Below are positions 50,875 to 59,439 of a stretch of DNA of 64,000 nt, piece by piece. The DNA comes from Paenibacillus sp. FSL H8-0548. Its GTDB lineage: Bacteria > Bacillota > Bacilli > Paenibacillales > Paenibacillaceae. Numbering within the stretch: the stretch's first letter is position 1; each line of letters begins with the position of its first letter. The stretch lies in the NCBI RefSeq assembly GCF_038630985.1, contig NZ_CP152049.1, positions 1,879,501 through 1,943,500 on the forward strand, read 5' to 3'. The notes beneath the pieces were generated by a model. The model was not told the DNA's origin. It made no database searches and saw nothing but the letters and a program-made list of their open reading frames with translations. Made by a program: the position numbers and the translations under genes.

Positions 50875-53800
50875 ATGGATGCTGAACAAACGGTTGTTAC
50901 GGTTGATATATATGGAGTTCAATATAAACTTAAAGGCCATTCCAATGTGGAATATATGAAAAGGGTTGCTACGGCAATCGACGAAAGCATGAAAAAACTG
51001 GCAAAGGGCTATCCGAGACTGGATATGCCGAAGCTGGCAGTGCTCTCGGCAGTACAAATTACAGAGGAAGTTTTCCGCCTGAGACGGGATAATACAAGGC
51101 TGCTTGAGGAGGAGGCTAGACTTACTTTATTGCTTACGGAGCTTGAGCAGCTCAGCATGCAAGCTACTTCGCTGCAGGCAGAGCTAGCAGAGACGAAGCG
51201 TATGGCAAGTGAGCAGCTTCAAAAAGCGAAGGAGGCCGCGGAAGCAGAGCTAGCTGAAATGCTGGCGCTTGCTGCGGAGCAATCGTCGGCACAGCAGGCT
51301 GCGGCGACGGAAGCCATCAAGGTGCAGGAAGAAACCATTCTTCGGTTGACTCAGGAAAATGTTGACCGAATTGCTGCGCTGCGGACAAAGAAGGATGCGC
51401 AGCTGGAGCAGCTCCAAGCTGAGAAGGAAGCAGAGCTTGCTGAGCTGAGACGCAGCAAGGAGGAAGAGCTGACTGAGCTGGCGCATGTTAAAGCTGAGGA
51501 GCTTTCTGATTTTAGCAGCAGGAAAGCATTGGAGCTGCTTGAGCTTCAAGAACAGAAGGATGCGGAGCTGGCAGAGCTAAAGCATGTGGCTGATGCTGCC
51601 ATTGATGAGCTGCGAATTGAAAAGGATGCGGAGCTGAATCAGCTCCAGACGAACAAGGAAGCGGAATTAAGCCAGCTGAGAAGTGAAAAGGAAGCAGAGC
51701 TTGCTGCGCTGCTGAAGGCTAAAGAAAATCAAGAGGTTGAGCTTGAGCTCGAAAGGGAGATCCAGCTCGCGGAGCTCGAACGCTTGAAGTCAGAGGAGCT
51801 GGCTGCATTAAGAAGCGAGAAGGAAGAGCGGCTCGCAGCGTTAATCGCTGAGCATGAGGCTGCGCTCTCCAGCGTGACGTTAGAGAAGGAAGCGCTGCTG
51901 AGCGAGCATGAAGCAAGCTGGCAAAGCAAGTGGGATGCACGCGAGCAGAGCTGGCTCTCACATACAGAAGCGTCACAACTAGAGCTCGCTCGCCTTGGCG
52001 AGGAACGAGAGCAGTCGTGGAAGGTGCAAGCTGCTCAGGCGGAGCAGGCATTCCGTGCTGATCTTGAGCGCAGACGAAACGGCTGGCTTGAAGAGCGCAG
52101 TAAGCTGCAAGCACAGGCTGCTGAGCTTCAGCAGGGCTGGGACGCTGATAAGCAAGCATTTGAGCAGCGCATCGCTCAGGTGGACGAGCAGCTGATGCAG
52201 TCACTGGAGCAGGAAGAGGTGTACCGTACCTCTTATGCCCAGCTGGAGCAAGAAGCAAGCGCACGGGAAAGTGAATTGGAGCTTGTGCGAAGCGAGCTGA
52301 CTGGCACGCGCGATCAGCTTGAAGAGCTGCAAGCGGCTAAAGCTCAAGCAGCAGAGCAGATTCAGGAGCTTGAGCATAAGCTTACTCATGAGCGCAGCCA
52401 CGTCTCTGCTGCAGATAAGCGAGCATCTGATTTGCAGCAGCGCTTGAAAGAAGCGATAGAGCTTCAGCAGGAGCTTGAGCAAAAGCTTCAGCAGCTCGAA
52501 GGCGAACAGAAGGAGCAGGAGCAGCAGGTGCTTCAGCTGCTGCTTAAGCAGGAAGAGCTAGAGCTCATAGCTGAAAATGATAGAGAAGAGCACCGAAATA
52601 CGCTGCGCATAGAGCTGGAGCAGCAGCGCGATTCCTTGAAGCAGGAGCATGAGCAGCAGCTTCGTTCCCTAGAGGAGGAGCAGAGGCAGCTGATATTAGC
52701 ATTGCGTCTCGAGCAGGAGGAGCAGCTTAAAGTTGTCGAAGCGGAGAACGATGAGCTGTTCAAGCAGCTGACGGCAGAAAGCAATGAACGTTATGAGCAG
52801 CTGGCAGCTGAACGTGATTCACAGTATGAGCAGCTCGCAGCAGCACATAAAGAGCAATTGTTGAAGCTGACTAATCAATATGAAGAGCAGCTGCTGGAGC
52901 AGGCTTTGCAGCAGGAAGAGCAATTGAAGCAGCTTGTACGGGAGCATGAAGCACAGGCAGCCGGCCAAGCTGCGGAATACGAAGCACAGGCTGCACGCAC
53001 CGCAGCTGAATACGAGAGCAAATATAAACAGCAAGCGGATCAATATGAAGAGCAGCTGCTGGAGCAGGCCTTGCAGCAGGAAGAGCAATCGAAGCAGCTT
53101 GAGCGTGAGTATGAAGCGCAGGCAGCCAGCAAAGCTGCGGAGTATAAAGCACAGGCTGCACGCAGCGGAGCTGAATACGAGAGCAAATATAAACAGCAAG
53201 CGGATCAATATGAAGAGCAGCTGCTGGAGCAGGCCTTGGAGCAGGAAGAGCAGACGAAGCAGCTAGTTCATGAATACGAAGAGAAGTCCAAGGCGTTTGC
53301 CGTTCAACAATTAGCTCGCTCCGAGCAGCTGGCTGATGAGTATGAAGAGCGGTATAACAAGCTTGCCGCCGAGCAAGAGGAAGAGCGCAGGCAATTGGCA
53401 AATGAACGCGAGGAGCGTTTATTGGAGCTAGCTGTCGAGCATGAAGAACAGCTGCAGCAGCTTATTGTGAATCATGAGGAGCAGCTGCTTCAGCAGAAGC
53501 ATGATTATGAAACATCGATCCAAAAGCTGCAAGTTCAGCTCGCTAAAATTGAATCGATAGCAGCTTCTGCTGCGGAAGGCGAACAAACGTATAAGACGGA
53601 GCTTGCGAAGCTTCAGGAGAAGGAGAAGGAAGTGACGGAGCAGCTTGAATGGACGGCTGCGCGCGAGCGTATTGCTGCGCAGCAGCTGGAAGCAGCTGCC
53701 GCGCGCGAAAGTGAGCTTAGTGAGCGTCTGCAAGCTCAGCAGCAATACGCTGAGCGAGTGGCTGCTGAGGCGAAGCAGCTAGAGCTGGAGCGACAAGCGC

Positions 53801-54141
53801 GCGAAGCGGAAGAAGCGACGCTGCGCGCGCAGCTGGAGAGAGCGATGCAGGAGGCAGCGGCGGCATCTGAGCTGGAGGTGGAGCTTAATGAGCATACATC
53901 GAAGCTTGCAGTGGAGCGTGACGAGGCTGCGCGCAGAGCGGAGAGGCTTAGTCTTGAGCGTGATGAGGCAGCAAGCGCATTGGAGTCGCTCTCTTATGAG
54001 CGAGATGAAGCGACACGTGCAGCAGAAAAGCTGGCCGAGGATCATTCCGACCTGCTAGAGCAGCATCATAAGCTGAAAAACGAGTATTCAAAGCTGCAAA
54101 CCGAATATAATGAGTGGATTGAGCTTATCGAGCACAGCTAA
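50875..54141 (+). CDS. ZapA-like protein with ~1000-residue coiled-coil tail
   Basis: Cytoplasmic protein, 1088 residues. The first 80-90 residues match ZapA, the FtsZ-bundling division protein (VTVDIYGVQYKLKG, IDESMKKLAKGYPRLD, KLAVLSAVQITEEVFRL); ordinary ZapA ends there. The rest is an almost unbroken coiled coil rich in Glu, Gln, Leu and Ala. Residues 172-281 are ten consecutive 11-residue units (type EKEAELAELRR). From 668, a 55-residue unit (QYEEQLLEQALQQEEQ...) is repeated about three times, nearly identical also in DNA. The C-terminus has RDEAARRAERL-type repeats. It stands in the place of zapA after pheT. A long-range link between FtsZ rings and another structure is inferred. The ATG follows GGGGG. 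Confidence 0.85.
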   Translation: MDAEQTVVTVDIYGVQYKLKGHSNVEYMKRVATAIDESMKKLAKGYPRLDMPKLAVLSAVQITEEVFRLRRDNTRLLEEEARLTLLLTELEQLSMQATSLQAELAETKRMASEQLQKAKEAAEAELAEMLALAAEQSSAQQAAATEAIKVQEETILRLTQENVDRIAALRTKKDAQLEQLQAEKEAELAELRRSKEEELTELAHVKAEELSDFSSRKALELLELQEQKDAELAELKHVADAAIDELRIEKDAELNQLQTNKEAELSQLRSEKEAELAALLKAKENQEVELELEREIQLAELERLKSEELAALRSEKEERLAALIAEHEAALSSVTLEKEALLSEHEASWQSKWDAREQSWLSHTEASQLELARLGEEREQSWKVQAAQAEQAFRADLERRRNGWLEERSKLQAQAAELQQGWDADKQAFEQRIAQVDEQLMQSLEQEEVYRTSYAQLEQEASARESELELVRSELTGTRDQLEELQAAKAQAAEQIQELEHKLTHERSHVSAADKRASDLQQRLKEAIELQQELEQKLQQLEGEQKEQEQQVLQLLLKQEELELIAENDREEHRNTLRIELEQQRDSLKQEHEQQLRSLEEEQRQLILALRLEQEEQLKVVEAENDELFKQLTAESNERYEQLAAERDSQYEQLAAAHKEQLLKLTNQYEEQLLEQALQQEEQLKQLVREHEAQAAGQAAEYEAQAARTAAEYESKYKQQADQYEEQLLEQALQQEEQSKQLEREYEAQAASKAAEYKAQAARSGAEYESKYKQQADQYEEQLLEQALEQEEQTKQLVHEYEEKSKAFAVQQLARSEQLADEYEERYNKLAAEQEEERRQLANEREERLLELAVEHEEQLQQLIVNHEEQLLQQKHDYETSIQKLQVQLAKIESIAASAAEGEQTYKTELAKLQEKEKEVTEQLEWTAARERIAAQQLEAAAARESELSERLQAQQQYAERVAAEAKQLELERQAREAEEATLRAQLERAMQEAAAASELEVELNEHTSKLAVERDEAARRAERLSLERDEAASALESLSYERDEATRAAEKLAEDHSDLLEQHHKLKNEYSKLQTEYNEWIELIEHS
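52876..53300 (+). repeat. 165-bp in-gene tandem repeats
   Basis: CAATATGAAGAGCAGCTGCT begins units at 52876, 53041 and 53206, exactly 165 bases (55 codons) apart; the third runs out near 53300. The near identity in DNA points to recent slippage or recombination within the coiled-coil region. Confidence 0.88.
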
Positions 54142-54153
54142 TCCATAGCGAAC

Positions 54154-54211
54154 AAAAAACAGAAGCAGAGAGCAATGGCATATGCCAACGCTCTCTGCTT
54201 CTGTTTTTTTT
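54154..54211. terminator. Bidirectional terminator
   Basis: AACAGAAGCAGAGAGC pairs perfectly with GCTCTCTGCTTCTGTT, with long A and T runs outside. It ends the ZapA-like gene and the convergent GH43 gene. Confidence 0.95.
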
Positions 54212-54212
54212 A

Positions 54213-54308
54213 TTATAGGAAAGTATATCATTTCGCCATACTATCTCTATATTTCTCCGGAATGAAACGCGCCATCGCCATAAGGATGGCGACAGCCGTT
54301 TCACCTTG
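54213..54308 (-). repeat. 96-bp structured 3'-UTR repeat, copy D
   Basis: The clearest copy. On the minus strand GTGAAACGGCTG opens a hairpin whose inner stem is CGCCATC/GATGGCG (in copy A the same position is GCCGCC/GGACGGC, so both sides change together). It begins 6 bases after the GH43 stop codon and abuts the terminator. Confidence 0.88.
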
Positions 54309-54314
54309 ATTGAA

Positions 54315-57300
54315 TTATTGAACGATTGTTTTTGCCATAAGTGCTAAATCAGCAATGTCAATAATGCCGTCATGGTTGACGTCCGATTTACGAATCAAAT
54401 TCCAATCGGGACTTGTTGAATTTTTACCATAGCTTACAGCTGCAATTGCGAGATCGCCAATGGTCACTTTCCCATCTGCGTTATTATCTCCCGGTACGGA
54501 AGCATTGACCGAGCTTTTAAAGGCTTGCCAAGCTTGATTTAGGAGGCTGGCTGCATGATCAATGTCTGCTTGATTTACTGCGCTTTCAGATCGTGCTTTG
54601 GCTTCAGTAATTACCGCTAGCAAGGCAGCTTTCGAGCCAACGGGGTATTGCCCAGGCAAACTGCCTTCCACCGCTGCAATCAGAGCAGCCTGCGTCTCCG
54701 CAATTAACGTATTTAATGCTTCTTTGTTCAGATTATTTGTGGCTGTGATTTGTACGCTATACTTGATCGGGGCAAGGGTTGTCTCCACACCGGTTGAGCC
54801 GGCAATTTGCGCTCGCGAGAGCGTAATACTAGTATTCGCTGCCGCTTTAAGCGTTTTCCAAGTTATTTGAAGCAATTCCCCATCAGCGGTGACGGCATGA
54901 TCAGCTCCTAGACTTGCAAGAAGAATACGAGCCTCTCCAGGAACATCTGTATTATATTCCATGACGTTTAGACCTTCCTTCAGCGAGGTTGCTGAAACAA
55001 GCTCCAGCGTAGCGGGATCATAATGAAATGTAAGGTCATGAGCGTAGATGGCATCCTCCAAGTCAGTTGGTACATGGGTTAATCCATAGCTCACCTCAAG
55101 GCTGCTTCCTAACGGAATTTCAGACAAGCCGGTAAGTGTCCCGATGATATCGGTTTCTGTTGGAGCAGTTGGATTCGGTACATCAGCCTTATACATTGCA
55201 GCATAGTCCAAATTCACATTGCCAATACTATCCGAATCAATCCGATAGCTGATTACATTTTTACCTGCTTTTAACTCTAAGCGTTCAGAAGCCGTAAACC
55301 ATTCATCCCAGCTGATTGCTGTTTTATCCGGCGCAATGCTTTTGACTTGTATACCATTTACGTAGACATTGATTTTTGCCCGTGCAGGCAGCTGTGTCGT
55401 AGGATTATTTGTAGATTCTCCATCCGCCTGTACACCGTAAGCATATCGGACAGCTACGATATAATCGCCAGCTTCTTCAGCATTTACAACAAAGCTTGCT
55501 TCAGCTCCCGATTTTTTCGGCAAGTTAATATAACCCGTTCCTTGATAACCCGCATGGCTGTTGTCCTTGGCAATATCTCCAAAGAGAATAGCATCTTCAG
55601 CCTGATACATATCTCCTTGTCCCAAATCACCTGAAGGCAGTGGCAGCCATTCATAGGGAGATACAGGCTCGCCAAAATTAGGCGTTCCATCTTCATTCCA
55701 ATCGAATTTTTTAATGTTTACTTGCCGCCACCAGTTGCGTCCGGTATCTTGATATACTCTTGAATGATAAATCATCCAGTCTTCCTTGCCATCCGCCGAT
55801 TTTACAAAACCAGCTCTAGCAGGACCAGATACATCACCAGTAGCGACAAAAACATCATTTGTACGGCTCCAGGAATTCGGATTTAAAACATCGCCATCTA
55901 CGTGCGTAAAATAAGATAGACGATAACCATTTGATGCATAGTCGCCTTCTGACATGGTAATAAATATTTTCCCATCCCTTTGCAATACACGAGGGCCTTC
56001 CCCGCCTCCGCCTGGCAAGAAAGAGCGATCTGCTGTAATCGTATAAGGGTTGTCCATTGGCGCAATTGCCGGACCAATCGGCTCTCCGGAGCCTAAAGTA
56101 CCCCAAACCGCATATAACTGTCCATTATGCTCAAATACGGTAAAGTCGTTTGCTTGTTTATACGTACCATTTTCACCCGTATATAAAGCTCCTTTATTTA
56201 CATATTCACCTTGCGGATCAGCAGTAACGGATTCGAGTACGGTCGCCATATGTCTGTAATCAAATTCTCTTAAGTCAGCACAGTAATAAATATACCATTT
56301 GCCGTCCAAGAAGAAGATTTCCGGAGCGAAAATACGGGTTTGTGTACCCAGCGAATCGAATACCATGACCTTTTCCCCTTGGTCAGTGAGGGTGCGGGAT
56401 TTGGATACATAAACTTTATTGTTAGAATCCAAGTTGCTGGAAGATACAAAGTAATAAAAACCGTCTTTATACGTTACAAATGGGTCCTGTCCTTGATATA
56501 AGGGGTTGTTGAATTTATCTGACACAGAAGAGCTTGTGACTCCCATTTCCTTCATAAAATCAGAACGAGCAATCGCTGCGGCCTCAATGGCCTCTATTAA
56601 TAATTCGACCTTGTCTCTATCGCTAATCGCTCTGTCATCAATCGTGTCAAGCAGCTCAGCCGCAGTTATTTTTGCTGCAGTCAGGTTGGTTGATGCGCTC
56701 TCTGTTACTTTGTCTGCAAAGTTTTCAGTTAAATAATCTATCTTTTGAATTTCTCCAGTCAAATCATTTTTTTTAGTTGAAATTGTCCGATCTGGGGGCA
56801 AATAAAGCGCTGATTCTGGAACAACCTCTTTACTTTGACTCGCACTTTCCCATTCCATACGAAGCCAAGTACCGCCCCAGCCTTGTAAATATTCAACTTT
56901 TATATCATAATGTTGTCCTGCTTCCAAAGAAACTGGAATACTAGTTTGCGGAATTTCCCATTTTTGCTGCCAAAAGTCGATGATCAGCTCTCCATTAATC
57001 CATAATCTGAAGCCATCATCACCTTCCATATGGAAAGTATACTCTTCTGAATATTTAGGCACGATAGTGCCCGTAAAACGCGCAGTATTAAAGTCGGGTG
57101 TTCCTGAAAATTGATTGAATATGCTAGAGAAAGAATCGCCATTTAAATTGCCTACAGCTCTTTCTCCGCGAAAATCATCGAAAGTAAATACGCTAATATC
57201 TTCTCGATCATTAGGGTTTCTTTCGCATTTAAAAAACTCACCCAACAATCCGTGACCATTCATAGCTGGATCTGCTGCAAGAGCTTTCATGGGCATGCTA

Positions 57301-57353
57301 AACATGCCTATGAAGAGGGGAATTGCCAGGAGTACTCCGAATATTCTTTTCAT
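54315..57353 (-). CDS. Secreted GH43 enzyme with PA14, cohesin-like and dockerin modules
   Basis: Exported modular enzyme, 1012 residues. Signal peptide (about 1-26); PA14 sugar-binding domain (about 32-187, NGHGLLGEFF, YTFHMEGDDGFRLWING); a short helical linker; GH43 five-blade propeller (about 285-575, with QDPFVTYKDGFYYF, IFAPEIFFLDGKWYIYY and the later GGGGEGPRV, which fit the general base, modulator and acid positions); a CBM6-like domain (about 585-735); a cohesin-like domain (about 745-880); a FIVAR-like helical module (885-950); a type I dockerin (NADGKVTIGDLAIAA, NHDGIIDIADLALMA). Likely an arabinofuranosidase or xylosidase on plant wall polysaccharide. A cohesin and a dockerin on one chain could allow self-assembly. 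The ATG follows AGGAGGAAC. Confidence 0.9.
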   Translation of the reverse strand: MKRIFGVLLAIPLFIGMFSMPMKALAADPAMNGHGLLGEFFKCERNPNDREDISVFTFDDFRGERAVGNLNGDSFSSIFNQFSGTPDFNTARFTGTIVPKYSEEYTFHMEGDDGFRLWINGELIIDFWQQKWEIPQTSIPVSLEAGQHYDIKVEYLQGWGGTWLRMEWESASQSKEVVPESALYLPPDRTISTKKNDLTGEIQKIDYLTENFADKVTESASTNLTAAKITAAELLDTIDDRAISDRDKVELLIEAIEAAAIARSDFMKEMGVTSSSVSDKFNNPLYQGQDPFVTYKDGFYYFVSSSNLDSNNKVYVSKSRTLTDQGEKVMVFDSLGTQTRIFAPEIFFLDGKWYIYYCADLREFDYRHMATVLESVTADPQGEYVNKGALYTGENGTYKQANDFTVFEHNGQLYAVWGTLGSGEPIGPAIAPMDNPYTITADRSFLPGGGGEGPRVLQRDGKIFITMSEGDYASNGYRLSYFTHVDGDVLNPNSWSRTNDVFVATGDVSGPARAGFVKSADGKEDWMIYHSRVYQDTGRNWWRQVNIKKFDWNEDGTPNFGEPVSPYEWLPLPSGDLGQGDMYQAEDAILFGDIAKDNSHAGYQGTGYINLPKKSGAEASFVVNAEEAGDYIVAVRYAYGVQADGESTNNPTTQLPARAKINVYVNGIQVKSIAPDKTAISWDEWFTASERLELKAGKNVISYRIDSDSIGNVNLDYAAMYKADVPNPTAPTETDIIGTLTGLSEIPLGSSLEVSYGLTHVPTDLEDAIYAHDLTFHYDPATLELVSATSLKEGLNVMEYNTDVPGEARILLASLGADHAVTADGELLQITWKTLKAAANTSITLSRAQIAGSTGVETTLAPIKYSVQITATNNLNKEALNTLIAETQAALIAAVEGSLPGQYPVGSKAALLAVITEAKARSESAVNQADIDHAASLLNQAWQAFKSSVNASVPGDNNADGKVTIGDLAIAAVSYGKNSTSPDWNLIRKSDVNHDGIIDIADLALMAKTIVQ

Positions 57354-57599
57354 AACTGTTCCTCCTATTTTGTAATATGTTTCTACTCCCCATGCGGGAA
57401 AGCTTTGCTATATGTTTTCTATTGCGATAGTGGATGCGAATACTCCCTCCTTTTCCATCGTAATGTGCTTCAAACTTAACATATTTAATAGAATATATAT
57501 TTGTGATTTCCGGCTTTTTTTTGTAATTTACTACCTTTTTTTGAAATATAGGAAAGCACAAGTTTCACATGTATACTCGCCGGAGAGCGGATAACGAAA
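57354..57599. other. Upstream region of the GH43 gene
   Basis: AT-rich leader with no gene. A TATAGGAAAGC motif at about 57546 is like that flanking other repeats. I see no confident -35/-10 pair for the GH43 gene. Confidence 0.5.
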
Positions 57600-57841
57600 G
57601 CTAACGGAAATCAGAGACGCTAAAGTTCCATTTTTGGTTAACGTCACATTTTAACGGAACAGGGAGACGCTATTGCGCAGAAATGAAGCGAGATTCAGCA
57701 TGTAAACTACAAATAGAGGCCCGTGTTTCCGTTAGAATCTTGAAATGAAAAATAAAGGCGATTTAGCGTCTGTGGTTTCCGTTAGAAGTGTGAGCTGATG
57801 TTTCTGCGATTACTAATCAACCGTAAGGGGGGATTTTGTTC
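57600..57841. repeat. 241-bp interspersed repeat, copy 3
   Basis: Collinear with copies 1 and 2. Terminal inverted arms at 57601-57624 and 57762-57785 match at 22 of 24 positions. TATAGGAAAGC motifs flank it on both sides (57546 and 57845), which suggests that this short sequence belongs to the insertion boundary. Confidence 0.86.
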
Positions 57842-58031
57842 AAATATAGGAAAGCGCTTAGAGGCTTAAGTAGCGCTTAAAAGGTTGGCGACCGAGTGAG
57901 TATAAGTTGGCTACATTATATGAGTCATTGAGAACGTAAGAGGAAGGTTAATGACGCTTGAAGTGGTTAGAGGAAGAAGCGAGAAGGGCGATATTGAAGG
58001 AGGCTCGATTAGTCACCCTCAAGAAGCAAAG
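57842..58031. other. Non-coding stretch
   Basis: No gene is visible. AAAGCGCTTA at 57851 looks like half a cre site but no promoter or gene follows it. Confidence 0.5.
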
Positions 58032-58074
58032 CCCCGCTTAATGAACGCTTGGATCACCGTTCATTAAGCGGGGG
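58032..58074 (-). terminator. Terminator of the SDR gene
   Basis: CCCCGCTTAATGAACG pairs perfectly with CGTTCATTAAGCGGGG around a 10-base loop. On the minus strand it is followed by CTTTGCTTCTT. It lies 38 bases past the SDR stop. Confidence 0.85.
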
Positions 58075-58112
58075 GAAAATACAGCCTGTTGGTGATAATT
58101 AGAGAGCAGCGC

Positions 58113-58793
58113 TTAACCGAAGGAAACGATCGTACCGGTAGGTCCGCTGGCAGACAAGCTTGCAAGTCGAATAAGATCAGGCGTTACGATGGCAGGATCT
58201 TTGCCGGTAGCATGCATTTCTGTCCGAAGCGTGCCGGGATTATAAAGATTAGCTAAAATTCCGTGCTCATATTCCTCATCCGCGAGCGTACGCGTCAAAG
58301 ATTCGAGGCCAGCCTTTGCAGCACTGTAAGCGGCGTAGCCGCCAGCTCCATTCCAAGATAAGCCTGAGGTTATATTAATGATTCTTCCGTATTTTGCTTT
58401 GCGCATCGCGGGTAGAACAGCCTTCGTGAGCAGGAATGGGCCCGTTAAGTTCGTTGCGATTTGATTTTGCCATTCATCAGAGGTCAATTCCAGTACACTT
58501 CCAGACTCGAACACAGCTGCATTATTCATTATAATATCAATTCGTCCAAAATGGGCGAGGACTGCCGTTATGGCATCTTGCACCTGCTGTTCATTGGTGA
58601 CGTCTGTTTGCAGGACAAGTGCTGTATTTCCTGTTTTTTGCTCCACGAGCAAAGCAGCCTCTTCAAGCTTCTCGAGCCGTCTGCCCAGCAGCGCGACATT
58701 TGCCCCAGCCGCTGCAAAAGCAATAGCCGCTGCGCGGCCGAGCCCTGTGCCAGCTCCGCTAATAATGGCGACTCGTTCATGTAGTGATCCCAT
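58113..58793 (-). CDS. Short-chain dehydrogenase/reductase
   Basis: NAD(P)-dependent oxidoreductase, 226 residues from the ATG at 58793, 7 bases after GGAGG; the longer upstream frame lacks a signal. Classical SDR motifs: SGAGTGLGRA for cofactor binding, NNAAV, INITSGL and the catalytic YSAAK. It is somewhat short at the C-terminus (ends GPTGTIVSFG), lacking the substrate-loop tail of the common 250-residue members. Substrate unknown; no partner gene is close. Confidence 0.9.
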   Translation of the reverse strand: MGSLHERVAIISGAGTGLGRAAAIAFAAAGANVALLGRRLEKLEEAALLVEQKTGNTALVLQTDVTNEQQVQDAITAVLAHFGRIDIIMNNAAVFESGSVLELTSDEWQNQIATNLTGPFLLTKAVLPAMRKAKYGRIINITSGLSWNGAGGYAAYSAAKAGLESLTRTLADEEYEHGILANLYNPGTLRTEMHATGKDPAIVTPDLIRLASLSASGPTGTIVSFG

Positions 58794-58871
58794 TACGATT
58801 CCTCCATTCACGATTAGTATGGTGAATATCTTAACAGAGGGAGAGTGGCGGGGGAAGAGGCAAGATATCAA

Positions 58872-59264
58872 TTATTTTTAATTTATATGTAAATAAAGAT
58901 TATATTTATGCGTCCATTTATAGATAAACTTACTCGTACTCCTACAGAAGTATCCTTCTATGCTGATAAGTTATGGGGACGAAATGGTGGTCTACGACGA
59001 GCGGCGAGTAGTGTACTTTCTACAGTAGAATTCATGGAATCACGGGATTCTTGGGTCTACGTTGTACAAAATACAGCAGAATCGCGCCATATACCGCCTA
59101 AATGACCTATTTAGTCAATATCGAGTCATTTCTACTGCACTAAGTACACTGTAGGCTCAGTTGAGCCCCTCAGATGTCAGTTTCATTGTAAAAAGTGCAA
59201 TGTAGGAGCGGCGGGGGGCTGGCACCAACCAATAACTAACTATTTAATTTGCATTTGAGGTATT
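58872..59264. other. Non-coding stretch
   Basis: A 65-codon open frame at 58908 has no ribosome binding site and unlikely composition, so I do not call it. TCTACTGCACTAAGTACACTG (59133 region) and AAGTGCAATGTAG (59193) belong to the dispersed GTGCAGT-type motif. Confidence 0.5.
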
Positions 59265-59337
59265 TATATAAGATGAACTTGAAAAATGGTCTACTCGCGC
59301 AGCGCCCAAAACGTAAATGTTTAGTTTAACTTATATA
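59265..59337. repeat. 73-bp MITE-like element, copy 3
   Basis: Ends TATATAAGATGAACTT and TAGTTTAACTTATATA. The centre keeps CTACTCGCGCAGCGCCCAAA. Full length, with a further TA on the right side that may be a target duplication. Confidence 0.84.
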
Positions 59338-59376
59338 TAGCGAAAGGATTTCAAACAATTTCCCCTCCACTAACAG

Positions 59377-59422
59377 AAAAAAGGCTGCCATAAAGGTATA
59401 TATTATCCCTTTATGACAGCCT
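59377..59422 (-). terminator. Terminator of the CuA-type lipoprotein gene
   Basis: On the minus strand AGGCTGTCATAAAGG pairs with CCTTTATGGCAGCCT and is followed by TTTTTTCTG. Confidence 0.88.
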
Positions 59423-59439
59423 AATGCTGTGCTCTTTAA

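Noticed and set aside
51719..52264. 181-codon open frame on the minus strand inside the ZapA-like gene
   Set aside because: It mirrors the Glu/Leu/Gln-rich coiled coil; composition is unnatural, there is no ribosome binding site, and the plus-strand frame is complete.
52871..53401. 176-codon open frame on the minus strand over the 165-bp repeats
   Set aside because: It is an antisense shadow of the tandem repeats; its own repeats follow from the DNA repeats.
57851..57860. cre-like AAAGCGCTTA
   Set aside because: No promoter or gene start lies downstream; the match is only half a site and part of repeat-flanking sequence.
58908..59105. 65-codon plus-strand frame before the 73-bp repeat
   Set aside because: No ribosome binding site or recognisable domain; lies in a repeat-rich gap.
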